The notes below the pieces were generated by a model, which was not told the DNA's origin, did not search any database, and saw only the letters and a program-made list of their open reading frames with translations. Shown one piece after another: positions 9,236-16,946 of a DNA stretch of 36,480 nucleotides (the stretch's first letter is position 1; each line of letters begins with the position of its first letter). The translations under genes and the position numbers were made by a program. Source of the stretch: Hyphomicrobiales bacterium (GTDB taxonomy: Bacteria; Pseudomonadota; Alphaproteobacteria; Rhizobiales; OSC116); NCBI GenBank assembly GCA_016744975.1, contig JADGDI010000002.1, forward strand, positions 1 to 36,480. The letters are read 5' to 3'.

Positions 9236-9504
9236 CTGTAATTTTAGCCAACTTAACTTGGACAGACGGAGTTGGCAGTTTTGGGACGTTTATCATCGCA
9301 ATGTCTTATTTTGCCACACAAATGCGTTATTTAAATTCTGAGCATATTCTATTTCCGCTGAGTAATTTAATTGGCTCACTCCTGATTTCATTTTCATTAT
9401 ATTTTAGTTTTAATTTTCCGTCAGCATTAATGGAGCTTGTCTGGATTGTGATTAGCATTGTTGGTATTTTCCAATGGTTCAAATGCCGCGCAAATAGCAA
9501 TTAG
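9232..9504 (+). CDS. CBU_0592-type small membrane protein coupled to ccoS
   Basis: A 90-residue protein with three hydrophobic segments (about 13-29, 39-60 and 65-82). The pattern G-T-x5-YF followed by a helix-rich NLIGSLLISFSLYFSFNFPS and VWIVISIVGIFQW resembles the CBU_0592 family of small membrane proteins, whose function I do not know to be established. Its start codon lies inside the ccoS stop (ATGA), so it is very likely the last cistron of the cco operon and co-regulated with it. A role in oxidase assembly is an inference from position only. It ends 30 bp from a convergent gene. Confidence 0.75.
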   Translation: MTVILANLTWTDGVGSFGTFIIAMSYFATQMRYLNSEHILFPLSNLIGSLLISFSLYFSFNFPSALMELVWIVISIVGIFQWFKCRANSN

Positions 9505-9534
9505 AAATGGCTTAAATACAACAAAAACCTGTAT

Positions 9535-10212
9535 CTAATCATTGTCACCATTACGATATTTGCGCAGCACATCGACAATATCATCATCATTAAATCGCTC
9601 GTTAGCTGTGTTTGTCGCTGGTTGATTTTCTTGCTGTATATTTGATATTTTACTTTCAATTTTAGATTTTTTAACAATGGTTGATGCCGATTTTTGACCG
9701 TTCTTATATATAACATCACCGCTTAGCTCAACATTGCTAATTGGCGTTTGTATGATGCTTTTCTCTACATGCGACACCAAATAGCTAGCGGCTAAAATGC
9801 CAATATATGTGCTATGCTCTAGCAGTTCTGCACGGTCACCCGCAACCACATCAAAGGCGCAGAAGCCTATGAATATTAATATTGAAAATTTTATACCAAT
9901 TTCATAAATTTTGACATATGTGTTTTTAGCTTGGTTTTTATTAAACAGTTGAATGGCAACAAATATTGCAAAAATAAGCGACAATAATATCTCTAATGTA
10001 CCTGCAAATAACAATATGGGCGCAACCATTTCGGTTGGAATATTCATATTGGTTAAATATACTGAAAACTGCCAATCTCGGTCTTTACCATACCATATAA
10101 ATAGCCCCAAATTGCTATGGAATACAAATTTGTCTAAGCCGTTAAAAAGCCAAAACACTGCCCAATATAAGGCAAAATAAGTGGTAAAATTGCTGTTTTT
10201 TAAATTATTCAT
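9535..10212 (-). CDS. Unrecognised four-helix membrane protein with charged tail
   Basis: I do not recognise this 225-residue protein. Four hydrophobic stretches are visible (roughly 12-27, 61-87, 104-125 and 133-147), with YWAVFWLFNGLDKF in the first, faintly like DoxX-type small membrane proteins. The last 75 residues are hydrophilic, low in complexity and acidic at the very end (FNDDDIVDVLRKYRNGDND). It sits 24 bp downstream of a secreted-protein gene on the same strand, so the two probably form an operon. An AGAGA ribosome site precedes the start. It converges with the cco operon. Confidence 0.7.
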   Translation of the reverse strand: MNNLKNSNFTTYFALYWAVFWLFNGLDKFVFHSNLGLFIWYGKDRDWQFSVYLTNMNIPTEMVAPILLFAGTLEILLSLIFAIFVAIQLFNKNQAKNTYVKIYEIGIKFSILIFIGFCAFDVVAGDRAELLEHSTYIGILAASYLVSHVEKSIIQTPISNVELSGDVIYKNGQKSASTIVKKSKIESKISNIQQENQPATNTANERFNDDDIVDVLRKYRNGDND

Positions 10213-10236
10213 AATCGTTTCTCTATAGATTTAATG

Positions 10237-10956
10237 CTATATATTTTTTAAAATTATCAAAGCGTTAGGAATGTCTTCACTCATAACTCGAATTGCATAT
10301 TCTGTAAAGTCCGTAAGTTTTTTACAGTCCTTGGGAATAGCGCTAATTTGGCCTTCTTTACGGCGCTTGTTCAAACCTGCAATCTGGCCTGGCCTAAAAA
10401 AATGTTCCAAATCATATTGGGTTTTCTTCATTAACTTAAAAAACTCTTGCCGTGCTAGCTCACTTAAATTATGGCATTGCCGCTCATAATACCAAGCCTG
10501 CCTTGCTTGGAGGTAACTTGCAAAAATAAAAGCCTGATTGGGTTTTGGGTTTTTGGGGTGATTAGCAACCATTTCGTCATTAAGACTTGAATTAATGCGA
10601 AATTGATTGAGCAATAATTCGGTCTGACTAATGGTTTCAGCAATATTCTTATTACATTTTTTACCAAAATTTGTAGCTTGTTTTGCCAATACTTCTTGGT
10701 GCTTTTTTATCAATTTATAAGCGCCTGCATGTTCAAATTTAATTAACCGCTCTGCACGAATTAGGTTTTCAGTGAAGCGGATATAATCTTGTGCCACATT
10801 AAAAGGGCAGAATTTTGTTAGCGCGGTTCCGTAAGAAATTTCTCGCACTTGCTTAATGATTTGTAATTGGTCATTCGCCATTGCCGAGCTCAGGGTTGCA
10901 AAGCACAGCCCAAGCATAAACAAGAGTTTAGATAAATTTGAAATTAAATAACGCAA
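10237..10956 (-). CDS. Unrecognised secreted protein with four cysteines
   Basis: The 239-residue product begins with a Sec signal peptide (about residues 1-27, ending SSAMA before NDQ). The mature part is mainly helical and has exactly four cysteines at 50, 101, 161 and 211. The spacing of about 110 residues between the first and second pair suggests two copies of one helical unit, each perhaps closed by a disulfide. The start is a TTG with a GGA site 8 nt upstream; the in-frame ATG 39 bases later would leave a signal peptide without basic residues. It is probably co-transcribed with the membrane-protein gene that follows. No family recognised. Confidence 0.7.
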   Translation of the reverse strand: MRYLISNLSKLLFMLGLCFATLSSAMANDQLQIIKQVREISYGTALTKFCPFNVAQDYIRFTENLIRAERLIKFEHAGAYKLIKKHQEVLAKQATNFGKKCNKNIAETISQTELLLNQFRINSSLNDEMVANHPKNPKPNQAFIFASYLQARQAWYYERQCHNLSELARQEFFKLMKKTQYDLEHFFRPGQIAGLNKRRKEGQISAIPKDCKKLTDFTEYAIRVMSEDIPNALIILKNI

Positions 10957-10994
10957 TGATTTTCCATAACTATAATTTGACGATTTTGGACATT

Positions 10995-11010
10995 ATCACA
11001 TTTACGTGAT
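10995..11010. promoter_or_regulatory. Palindrome in the divergent promoter region before the LysR gene
   Basis: ATCAC-N6-GTGAT lies between the secreted-protein gene (minus) and the LysR regulator (plus). LysR proteins usually bind a T-N11-A dyad next to their own divergent promoter, and this dyad fits in size. The binding partner is inferred from position only. Confidence 0.35.
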
Positions 11011-11184
11011 GAGGTCTGTGATTAACTGAATAAATGGTTAATCTTACTACTATAGTCTCTAACTATTTATGAGTATTTATTAACAAGGCTTAATCCACCG
11101 CAAATCTTGGCCTAGCTGCTAAAGCAATTGCCTAATTGAGACGGGCTTGATACCCTTTATAAATGGCTAATGAGGGTACTTGTT

Positions 11185-12096
11185 ATGGAATTAAAATGGC
11201 TAGAAGATTTTTTAAGCTTGGTCGAAACGGGTAATTTCTCGAAATCTGCAGAGTTAAGGCATGTAACGCAACCTGCTTTTTCAAGGCGGATAAAATCTCT
11301 AGAACATTGGATTGGCACTGATCTAGTTGACCGAAATAAATTCCCCATTACCATGACCAATGCAGGGCGTGATTTTCGTGCTACAGCTGAAGAGATTTTG
11401 CGCCTTTTATATTCAAGCCGTGATGAGATTAGAGATGGTCAGCATGCGCATAAATCTAGCTTAAATATTGCAGCATTGCATTCTTTAGCAATATGTTTTT
11501 TCCCTAAATGGCTCACTGAAATTAAACCGAGCCTTGGTGATATTTCAATTAAAGTCAAAGCCCGAGATTTGGCTGAATGTATGCAAGCATTAACCGATGG
11601 GAGCAGTGACTTTTTCTTAGCTTTTGGACACCCAAAAGTACCGGTCTTACTTGACAGTAGTGACTATCCGCATATTGTTCTTTCTACTGACCGTATGGTA
11701 CCTGTTTCTAAATTAAATGACAAAGGCAAGCCCATTCATAAATGGCCAGGATCTGCAAAAAAACCTGCAACTATTTTAGCCTATACACCTGGCAGCATGT
11801 TGTCTAAAATTGTCGACCATGTTTGGCGGGTTAATGATATGCCTGAATATAATATTGTCTATGAAAACTCGATGGCTGAAGCCCTAAAAGGGATGGTTGA
11901 AGAAGGCCACGGTATTGCTTGGTTGCCACTGTCTAATATTGAAAATGAGTTGGCTTCAGGCAAACTTGGTTACGCCATTAATGTCGACCAGCCTAAACAC
12001 AAATCTTGGTCTTCACAAATTGAAGTTCGGCTTTACAGGTTGAAAAATCATAACCGAGCCAGTGTCGAGAATCTTTGGAAAATTGCCCAAAAATAA
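11185..12096 (+). CDS. LysR-family transcriptional regulator, HypT-like
   Basis: The 303-residue protein has an N-terminal LysR helix-turn-helix (about 3-62) and a periplasmic-binding-protein-like effector domain. The opening ELKWLEDFLSLVETGNFSKSA, the VTQPAFSRRIKSLEHWIG helix and the later NIAALHSLA-x4-P match the HypT (YjiE) subgroup, whose E. coli member responds to hypochlorite through methionine oxidation. The start at 11185 is preferred over an in-frame ATG at 11170 because GAGGG sits 8-12 nt upstream. A strong hairpin follows the stop. Its target is not evident; the divergent unknown gene pair is a candidate. Confidence 0.85.
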   Translation: MELKWLEDFLSLVETGNFSKSAELRHVTQPAFSRRIKSLEHWIGTDLVDRNKFPITMTNAGRDFRATAEEILRLLYSSRDEIRDGQHAHKSSLNIAALHSLAICFFPKWLTEIKPSLGDISIKVKARDLAECMQALTDGSSDFFLAFGHPKVPVLLDSSDYPHIVLSTDRMVPVSKLNDKGKPIHKWPGSAKKPATILAYTPGSMLSKIVDHVWRVNDMPEYNIVYENSMAEALKGMVEEGHGIAWLPLSNIENELASGKLGYAINVDQPKHKSWSSQIEVRLYRLKNHNRASVENLWKIAQK

Positions 12097-12113
12097 AACC
12101 GTATGTTTATAAT

Positions 12114-12146
12114 CCGCACCGCCATTCTTTAAAGAATGTGGTGCGG
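12114..12146 (+). terminator. Strong hairpin after the LysR gene
   Basis: CCGCACCGCCATTCTTT (12114-12130) pairs with AAAGAATGTGGTGCGG (12131-12146) through 15 or more pairs with one small bulge. It starts 17 bp after the LysR stop. A T-run is not obvious downstream, so it may be a terminator of the extended-stem type or an RNA 3'-end stabiliser. Confidence 0.6.
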
Positions 12147-12629
12147 TTAAAGGGCCAACCATAGGTAGGAACCGTAAAAATTTGACCGCTCATGCATTGC
12201 AAGGGCTTAGTCTATAACAAAATTGGGCGAATGTTATAATGCCAGATATAAATTGGGCGTGCGCCATAACAGCGCTCTGACAAAGCCAGCCTTAATTTCT
12301 ACAATTACCACTATAATCAAAACAGAAACCAATGCAATACCTTTAAGGATTTGATCCCTAAATATTTAATTTTTGTTGAACTATTTTCTATTGCTATATG
12401 AAATATATTTTATAAACACATGTATTTATTGGGTAAATATGATTTTCCACAAGATAGAACCAATCCTTATATTGGTATTGTAATGGTATTGCAATTCTTT
12501 ATCTTTTCCGTTAAGTTGACCTAAAGCGTAATTTTTTTTAAAATTGGACTCATTCATAAATGTCTCAATTTCTTGCAAATGGCCTTACATCTGATAATTC
12601 CTTTTCTATGTTGATGGGGGTTGTTTAAA
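12147..12629. other. Gene-free region before the amino-sugar regulator, with operator-like repeats
   Basis: No convincing coding sequence is seen in this A/T-rich 480-bp stretch. It holds an inverted repeat ACCAAT-N6-ATTGGT (12459-12476). Overlapping it are two direct copies of TGGTATTG (12473-12480 and 12484-12491) set 11 bp apart, one helical turn. TGGT-type half-sites are typical of GntR/HutC regulators, so this is the best candidate operator for the adjacent GntR/UTRA protein. Two AAATTGGGCG copies (near 12220 and 12252) are also visible, with no assigned role. Confidence 0.5.
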
Positions 12630-13415
12630 ATGGATAAAATAGAAGGCACAGTATTTTCTACATTCAAACTAAAGGCTAGTAGCCCTACGCCGCTTTATCG
12701 CCAATTGCAGCAATTAATTCGTGAAGCTGTGGAGCTTGGTAATATTGCGGTTAATGATGCCATTCCAGCCGAGCGAGACATTGCTGCTGAGTTGGGCATT
12801 TCACGCGTTACAGTGCGCAAGGCAGTGCGAGAATTGGTGGATGAAGGCCTATTGGTACAACGCCAAGGCGCGGGCACATTTGTGAAGGGCCGAATGGAAA
12901 TGCCAATGTCAAAACTGACCGGCTTTACCGAAGAAATGGCCAAGCGCGGCATGACGCCAGAGGTCAAATGGCTTGACAGATCCGTTGGCATTGCAAGCCC
13001 TGAAGAAGCCATGGCGCTCAACATTTCGCCGGGCACCGAGGTTTCTCGTTTAGCACGCATTCGTTATGGCGGAGATAAACCTGTAGCGGTCGAATATACC
13101 ACAGTGCCGCGTATGTTTTTGCCAACGCCAAATTTAGTGAGTCTGTCTTTATATGATATATTAACCACGACAAACCACCGCCCATACCGCGCATTACAAC
13201 GCTTAAGGGCCGAGTTGTTCAGCAGTGAAATGGCTGGTTTACTTGGCTTAGATGAATTAAGTGTGACGCTTTATATAGAGCGCCGTTCATTTTTGTATGA
13301 TGGCCGAGCGGTCGAGTTTACCCGCTCCTACTATCGTGGTGATAGTTATGACTTTGTTGCCGAATTACAAATTGACTTACAGCCCAACCAATATTCAAAC
13401 AAAGCGGAACAATAA
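12630..13415 (+). CDS. nagR: GntR/HutC-family regulator of amino-sugar use
   Basis: The 261-residue regulator has a GntR winged helix (about 13-80; PLYRQLQQLIREA, PAERDIAAELGISRVTVRKAV) and a C-terminal UTRA ligand-binding domain (about 95-245). NagR/YvoA-type proteins bind GlcN-6-P or GlcNAc-6-P and release operators of GlcNAc genes. A GGGGG site 9 nt before the ATG at 12630 supports this start over an in-frame TTG at 12621. The SIS deaminase gene begins 1 bp after its stop, so regulator and enzymes form one operon, with likely autoregulation through the repeats at 12459-12491. The exact ligand is inferred from the neighbours. Confidence 0.85.
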   Translation: MDKIEGTVFSTFKLKASSPTPLYRQLQQLIREAVELGNIAVNDAIPAERDIAAELGISRVTVRKAVRELVDEGLLVQRQGAGTFVKGRMEMPMSKLTGFTEEMAKRGMTPEVKWLDRSVGIASPEEAMALNISPGTEVSRLARIRYGGDKPVAVEYTTVPRMFLPTPNLVSLSLYDILTTTNHRPYRALQRLRAELFSSEMAGLLGLDELSVTLYIERRSFLYDGRAVEFTRSYYRGDSYDFVAELQIDLQPNQYSNKAEQ

Positions 13416-13416
13416 G

Positions 13417-14475
13417 ATGAGTGATATAATAACCCGCAGCAATCAGAGTCTGATGTTTTCTGAAACCATGCAAGCGCCTGACGTTGTGGCCAAACAATTA
13501 ACTGACAATAAAGCCGCTTTAACCGCATTGGTTGCACGGTTTAAGAATAAACCGCCTTCTGCCATTGTGACTTGTGCAAGAGGCTCGTCCGACCATGCAT
13601 CGGTTTATGGTAAATATCTCACTCAAATTTTGCTAGGTATTCCTGTAATGAGTTTTGCGCCGTCTATTGGCTCTATATATGGCAAAGGGCTTAATTTTGA
13701 CAATGCGCTTTTCCTTTGTATTTCACAATCAGGAAAGAGCCCTGACTTGCTGATTAATGCTGAGATTGCCAAGCAAAGTGGTGCCTACATTGTTGCATTT
13801 GTTAATGACACTTGCTCCCCTTTGGCTGGCCTAGCGGACTTGGTTATCCCTCTACATGCTGGGCCTGAAATTTCAGTTGCTGCAACCAAAAGCTATATTG
13901 CGACATTGAGCGCATTTGCCCAATTGATCGCTATTTGGTCAAATGATCAGCAATTGCTGGAAGGTCTGGCTGCATTACCAGATCAATTAGCGCAATCTTG
14001 CACGCTTAATTGGGACGTGGCGAGCCAAATGCTAAAACCCACCACCAATATGTTTGTACTAGCGCGTGGTATTGGTTATGGGATCGCGATGGAAAGCGCA
14101 TTAAAGTTCAAAGAAACCAGCACCTTACACGGTGAGGCTTTTTCGATCGCCGAGGTGATGCATGGCCCGATGGCACTGATTGAGCCTGATTTTCCGATGA
14201 TGGCTTATGTGCAAGATGATGAAACCAAGCGTGGTAGTTTAGACATTATCAACCAATTACGCGACAAGGGTGCGCGTATTTTACTAGCACAGACTGGTGA
14301 CATTAACGGCCAATATGCCGAAGATCACCTGCCGGTGGTAGGCGATATTCACCCTTTATTGCAGCCAATTGGTATGATTCAAAGTTTTTATATAATGGCC
14401 AATAAACTTTCATTTGAGCGCGGCCTTAACCCTGACACGCCCGATCATTTAAACAAGGTGACTGAAACAAGATAA
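13417..14475 (+). CDS. nagB-II: Glucosamine-6-phosphate deaminase, SIS-domain type (NagB-II)
   Basis: The product has 352 residues and two SIS (sugar isomerase) domains, like the isomerase half of GlmS without the glutaminase half. Visible features are CARGSSDHA, the phosphate-binding SQSGKSPDLL loop, GPEISVAATKSYIA in the first domain, and ARGIGYGIAMESALKFKETS plus HGPMALI in the second. NagB-II enzymes convert glucosamine-6-P to fructose-6-P and ammonia. The start at 13417 (MSDIITRS) lies 1 bp after the regulator stop. AgaS (galactosamine-6-P deaminase) is a sister family, but the adjacent nagA favours glucosamine. Confidence 0.88.
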   Translation: MSDIITRSNQSLMFSETMQAPDVVAKQLTDNKAALTALVARFKNKPPSAIVTCARGSSDHASVYGKYLTQILLGIPVMSFAPSIGSIYGKGLNFDNALFLCISQSGKSPDLLINAEIAKQSGAYIVAFVNDTCSPLAGLADLVIPLHAGPEISVAATKSYIATLSAFAQLIAIWSNDQQLLEGLAALPDQLAQSCTLNWDVASQMLKPTTNMFVLARGIGYGIAMESALKFKETSTLHGEAFSIAEVMHGPMALIEPDFPMMAYVQDDETKRGSLDIINQLRDKGARILLAQTGDINGQYAEDHLPVVGDIHPLLQPIGMIQSFYIMANKLSFERGLNPDTPDHLNKVTETR

Positions 14476-14511
14476 AAATCGCCATCTCAACATTAAAATG
14501 AAATCTATAAA

Positions 14512-15669
14512 ATGACCCAAGCCATTCAAATCATCACTGGTGCAACCTTGTTCAACGGGGCAGAGTTTTTATACAATCATGCCATATTGATTAAGGGCGA
14601 AATAATAGCCAAAATTTTACCTGAATATCAGTTGAATATTAATGATTACCCAGAAGCTAAATTGCTAAAATTTGATGGCGGCACCATTAGTGCTGGTTTT
14701 ATTGACATACAGGTTAATGGCGGGGGCGGTATATTATTGAACAATCAACCCAGCGTTGAAGGCATTAAAACCATTATGGCTGGACATCGTAAATTTGGCA
14801 CAACCGCCATGTTACCAACTCTAATGAGTGATCGCTTTGAAGTGATGCAACAGGCCGTTAAGGCAGTATCACAAGCCATTGAGCAAAATGTTGCTGGCAT
14901 CATTGGCTTGCATTTAGAGGGGCCATTTTTTAGCATGAATCGCCGCGGCGTACATCAAGCTCAAATGATTAGAGAACCAGATGAAGCCGCTTTTAACCTT
15001 TATAAAAGCTTTAAAGCCGGGGTTTTAATGGTTACGCTTGCACCAGAACATGCGCCAAAAAATTATATTAAACGCTTAAGAAATGAAAATATTTTGGTTT
15101 ATGCTGGCCATAGCGATGGCAGCTATGAACAAATGCAAGCCGCGCTAAAAGAAGGTTTGAGCGGTTTTACCCACCTGCATAATGCCATGACACCCATCAC
15201 TGCGCGCGAACCTGGGGTGGTTGGAGCAGCCCTTGAGGATGAAGATAGTTTCGTGGGCCTTATTCTTGATGACATTCATGTCGCTGCGGCCACGGCTAAA
15301 ATTACTATCAACGCCAAAAAACAGGGTAAGGTTTGCATCATCACCGATGCCATGTCATCGGTTGGTACTGAAGATAACAGCTTTGAATTATATGGAGAAA
15401 CTATTTTGGTGAAAAATGGAAAATGCCAAAATAGCGAAGGCAGCTTGGCTGGCAGTGCGCTTGATATGGCGGGCGCGGTGCGTCATTGCCACAATAGTTT
15501 AGGGTTTCCACTGGCCGAAGCTTTAAGAATGGCATCTATTTATCCCGCGACTGCATTGGGGCTTGAGAAACAGATGGGTCTTGTAGTAGAAGGGTATCAG
15601 GCAGACCTTGTACATCTAAACACAGATCTAATGGTTACCCAAACCGCCATTAGGGGCCAATGGGAATAA
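14512..15669 (+). CDS. nagA: N-acetylglucosamine-6-phosphate deacetylase
   Basis: NagA removes acetate from GlcNAc-6-P to give glucosamine-6-P, the substrate of the preceding enzyme. The 385 residues show amidohydrolase-fold signatures: GFIDIQVNGGGG, HLEGPF (metal-binding Glu), AGHSDG and HLHNAMTP (metal-ligand histidines) and the catalytic Asp region ITDAMSSVG. The length is normal. The gene follows nagB-II by 36 bp. No GlcNAc kinase, PTS component or transporter is in the window, so the source of GlcNAc-6-P is unknown. Confidence 0.93.
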   Translation: MTQAIQIITGATLFNGAEFLYNHAILIKGEIIAKILPEYQLNINDYPEAKLLKFDGGTISAGFIDIQVNGGGGILLNNQPSVEGIKTIMAGHRKFGTTAMLPTLMSDRFEVMQQAVKAVSQAIEQNVAGIIGLHLEGPFFSMNRRGVHQAQMIREPDEAAFNLYKSFKAGVLMVTLAPEHAPKNYIKRLRNENILVYAGHSDGSYEQMQAALKEGLSGFTHLHNAMTPITAREPGVVGAALEDEDSFVGLILDDIHVAAATAKITINAKKQGKVCIITDAMSSVGTEDNSFELYGETILVKNGKCQNSEGSLAGSALDMAGAVRHCHNSLGFPLAEALRMASIYPATALGLEKQMGLVVEGYQADLVHLNTDLMVTQTAIRGQWE

Positions 15670-15700
15670 CCGACTAACAAGGTTACCAACCATAGTAAAT

Positions 15701-15728
15701 GTTTGGTTTATATGGGCATAAACCAAAC
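15701..15728. promoter_or_regulatory. Perfect 11-bp inverted repeat before fba
   Basis: GTTTGGTTTAT and ATAAACCAAAC flank a 6-bp centre (ATGGGC). The stem is perfect but has no following T-run, so it could be an RNA hairpin between nagA and fba or a protein operator. The left arm recurs exactly at 18081-18091, just after the PfkB gene. Confidence 0.55.
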
Positions 15729-15774
15729 CGTCAACAATGACATATGAATTACAAATTTATACAGAGGAATTAAA

Positions 15775-16851
15775 ATGGCTACAAACACTCTCAAACCAGG
15801 CGTTGTAACTGGCAAGGCATATTTCGAATTGGTCGATGCTTGTAAATCGGGCGGGTATGCATTACCTGCGGTGAATATCACCTCATCGAGCACGGCTAAT
15901 GCAGCGCTTGAAGCTGCTGCAAAAGCTAATAGTGACATTATCATTCAAATGTCCAATGGCGGGGCGGCATTTTGGGGCGGTCCATCACTTGCCGACAGCC
16001 ATAATGCGCGCGTAAAAGGTGGTGTTGCAGCCTGTCAGCACATTCATATGATGGCAGAACATTATGGCGTTGCGGTGGTATTGCATACCGACCATGCCAA
16101 CCGTAAATTTTTACCGTGGATTGATGATTTGCTTAATTTTGGTGAAGATTATTATAAATTACACGGCCATCCATTATTCTCTAGCCATATGCTTGACCTA
16201 TCTGAAGAAGATTTAAAAGACAATATCGAAACCTCGGCGCGTTATTTGGAACGTATGGCTAAAATCGATATGAGCATTGAAATTGAATTGGGTATTACTG
16301 GCGGTGAAGAAGATGGCGTTGGTCATGACTTAGCAGAAGGCGCTAATACCGACCATTTATACACTCAGCCTGAAGATGTGTTAGCCGCTTATGATCTACT
16401 AACGCCAATTGGCCATTTTAGTGTTGCAGCGAGTTTTGGCAATGTGCATGGCGTTTATAAACCTGGTAATGTGGCGCTGCGCCCTGAGATTCTTAAACAT
16501 TCTCAAGCTTTAGTGCAGTCTACTCATAGCCTTGCCAACAACCCTTTACACTTGGTTTTCCATGGTGGTTCTGGCTCAGAAAAAGCCAAAATTGCCGAGG
16601 CATTGAGCTATGGTGTATTTAAAATGAATATTGATACCGATACCCAATTTGCCTATTCAGAACCTGTTGGTAATTATGTTGATGCCCATTCAATTGCGTT
16701 TAAACATCAGATCGACCCAAAAGATGGCACGCCTTATAAAAAATTCTATGACCCACGCAAATGGGTACGGGCCTGTGAAGTGGGTTTTGCAGATCGCTTG
16801 GTTGAAGCGTTTAAAGACCTTGAATCATATGGCAAGTCCATCGCCAAATAA
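15775..16851 (+). CDS. fba: Class II fructose-1,6-bisphosphate aldolase (FbaA type)
   Basis: The enzyme cleaves fructose-1,6-bisphosphate to DHAP and glyceraldehyde-3-P using a zinc ion. The 358-residue length and segments such as GGAAFWGGPS, HTDHANRKFLPW and VFHGGSGS place it in class IIA, the E. coli FbaA/yeast Fba1 group. Asp106 and His107 correspond to the catalytic Asp and a zinc ligand; the NVHGVYKPGN and FHGGSGS histidines complete the site. Tagatose-bisphosphate aldolases (KbaY/GatY) are shorter class IIB proteins and fit less well. AGAGGAA precedes the ATG. Confidence 0.93.
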   Translation: MATNTLKPGVVTGKAYFELVDACKSGGYALPAVNITSSSTANAALEAAAKANSDIIIQMSNGGAAFWGGPSLADSHNARVKGGVAACQHIHMMAEHYGVAVVLHTDHANRKFLPWIDDLLNFGEDYYKLHGHPLFSSHMLDLSEEDLKDNIETSARYLERMAKIDMSIEIELGITGGEEDGVGHDLAEGANTDHLYTQPEDVLAAYDLLTPIGHFSVAASFGNVHGVYKPGNVALRPEILKHSQALVQSTHSLANNPLHLVFHGGSGSEKAKIAEALSYGVFKMNIDTDTQFAYSEPVGNYVDAHSIAFKHQIDPKDGTPYKKFYDPRKWVRACEVGFADRLVEAFKDLESYGKSIAK

Positions 16852-16861
16852 CATTATGTAG

Positions 16862-16901
16862 CGGCTAAGAAAGTTGAAATATAAATTTTGTTTCTTAGCC
16901 G
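16862..16901 (+). terminator. Hairpin between fba and the PfkB gene
   Basis: CGGCTAAGAAA (16862-16872) and TTTCTTAGCCG (16891-16901) form a perfect 11-bp stem with an 18-nt loop, starting 10 bp after the fba stop. There is no strong T-run, so readthrough into the kinase gene is possible. Confidence 0.5.
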
Positions 16902-16946
16902 TTATGATTAGCAATATCAAATTAAATTCAATAATGGAGAAACCCT

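Noticed and set aside
13297-13416. An upstream extension of the SIS deaminase inside the GntR gene
   Set aside because: The extended part has no family similarity; the start at 13417, 1 bp after the regulator stop, gives a normal-length NagB-II protein.
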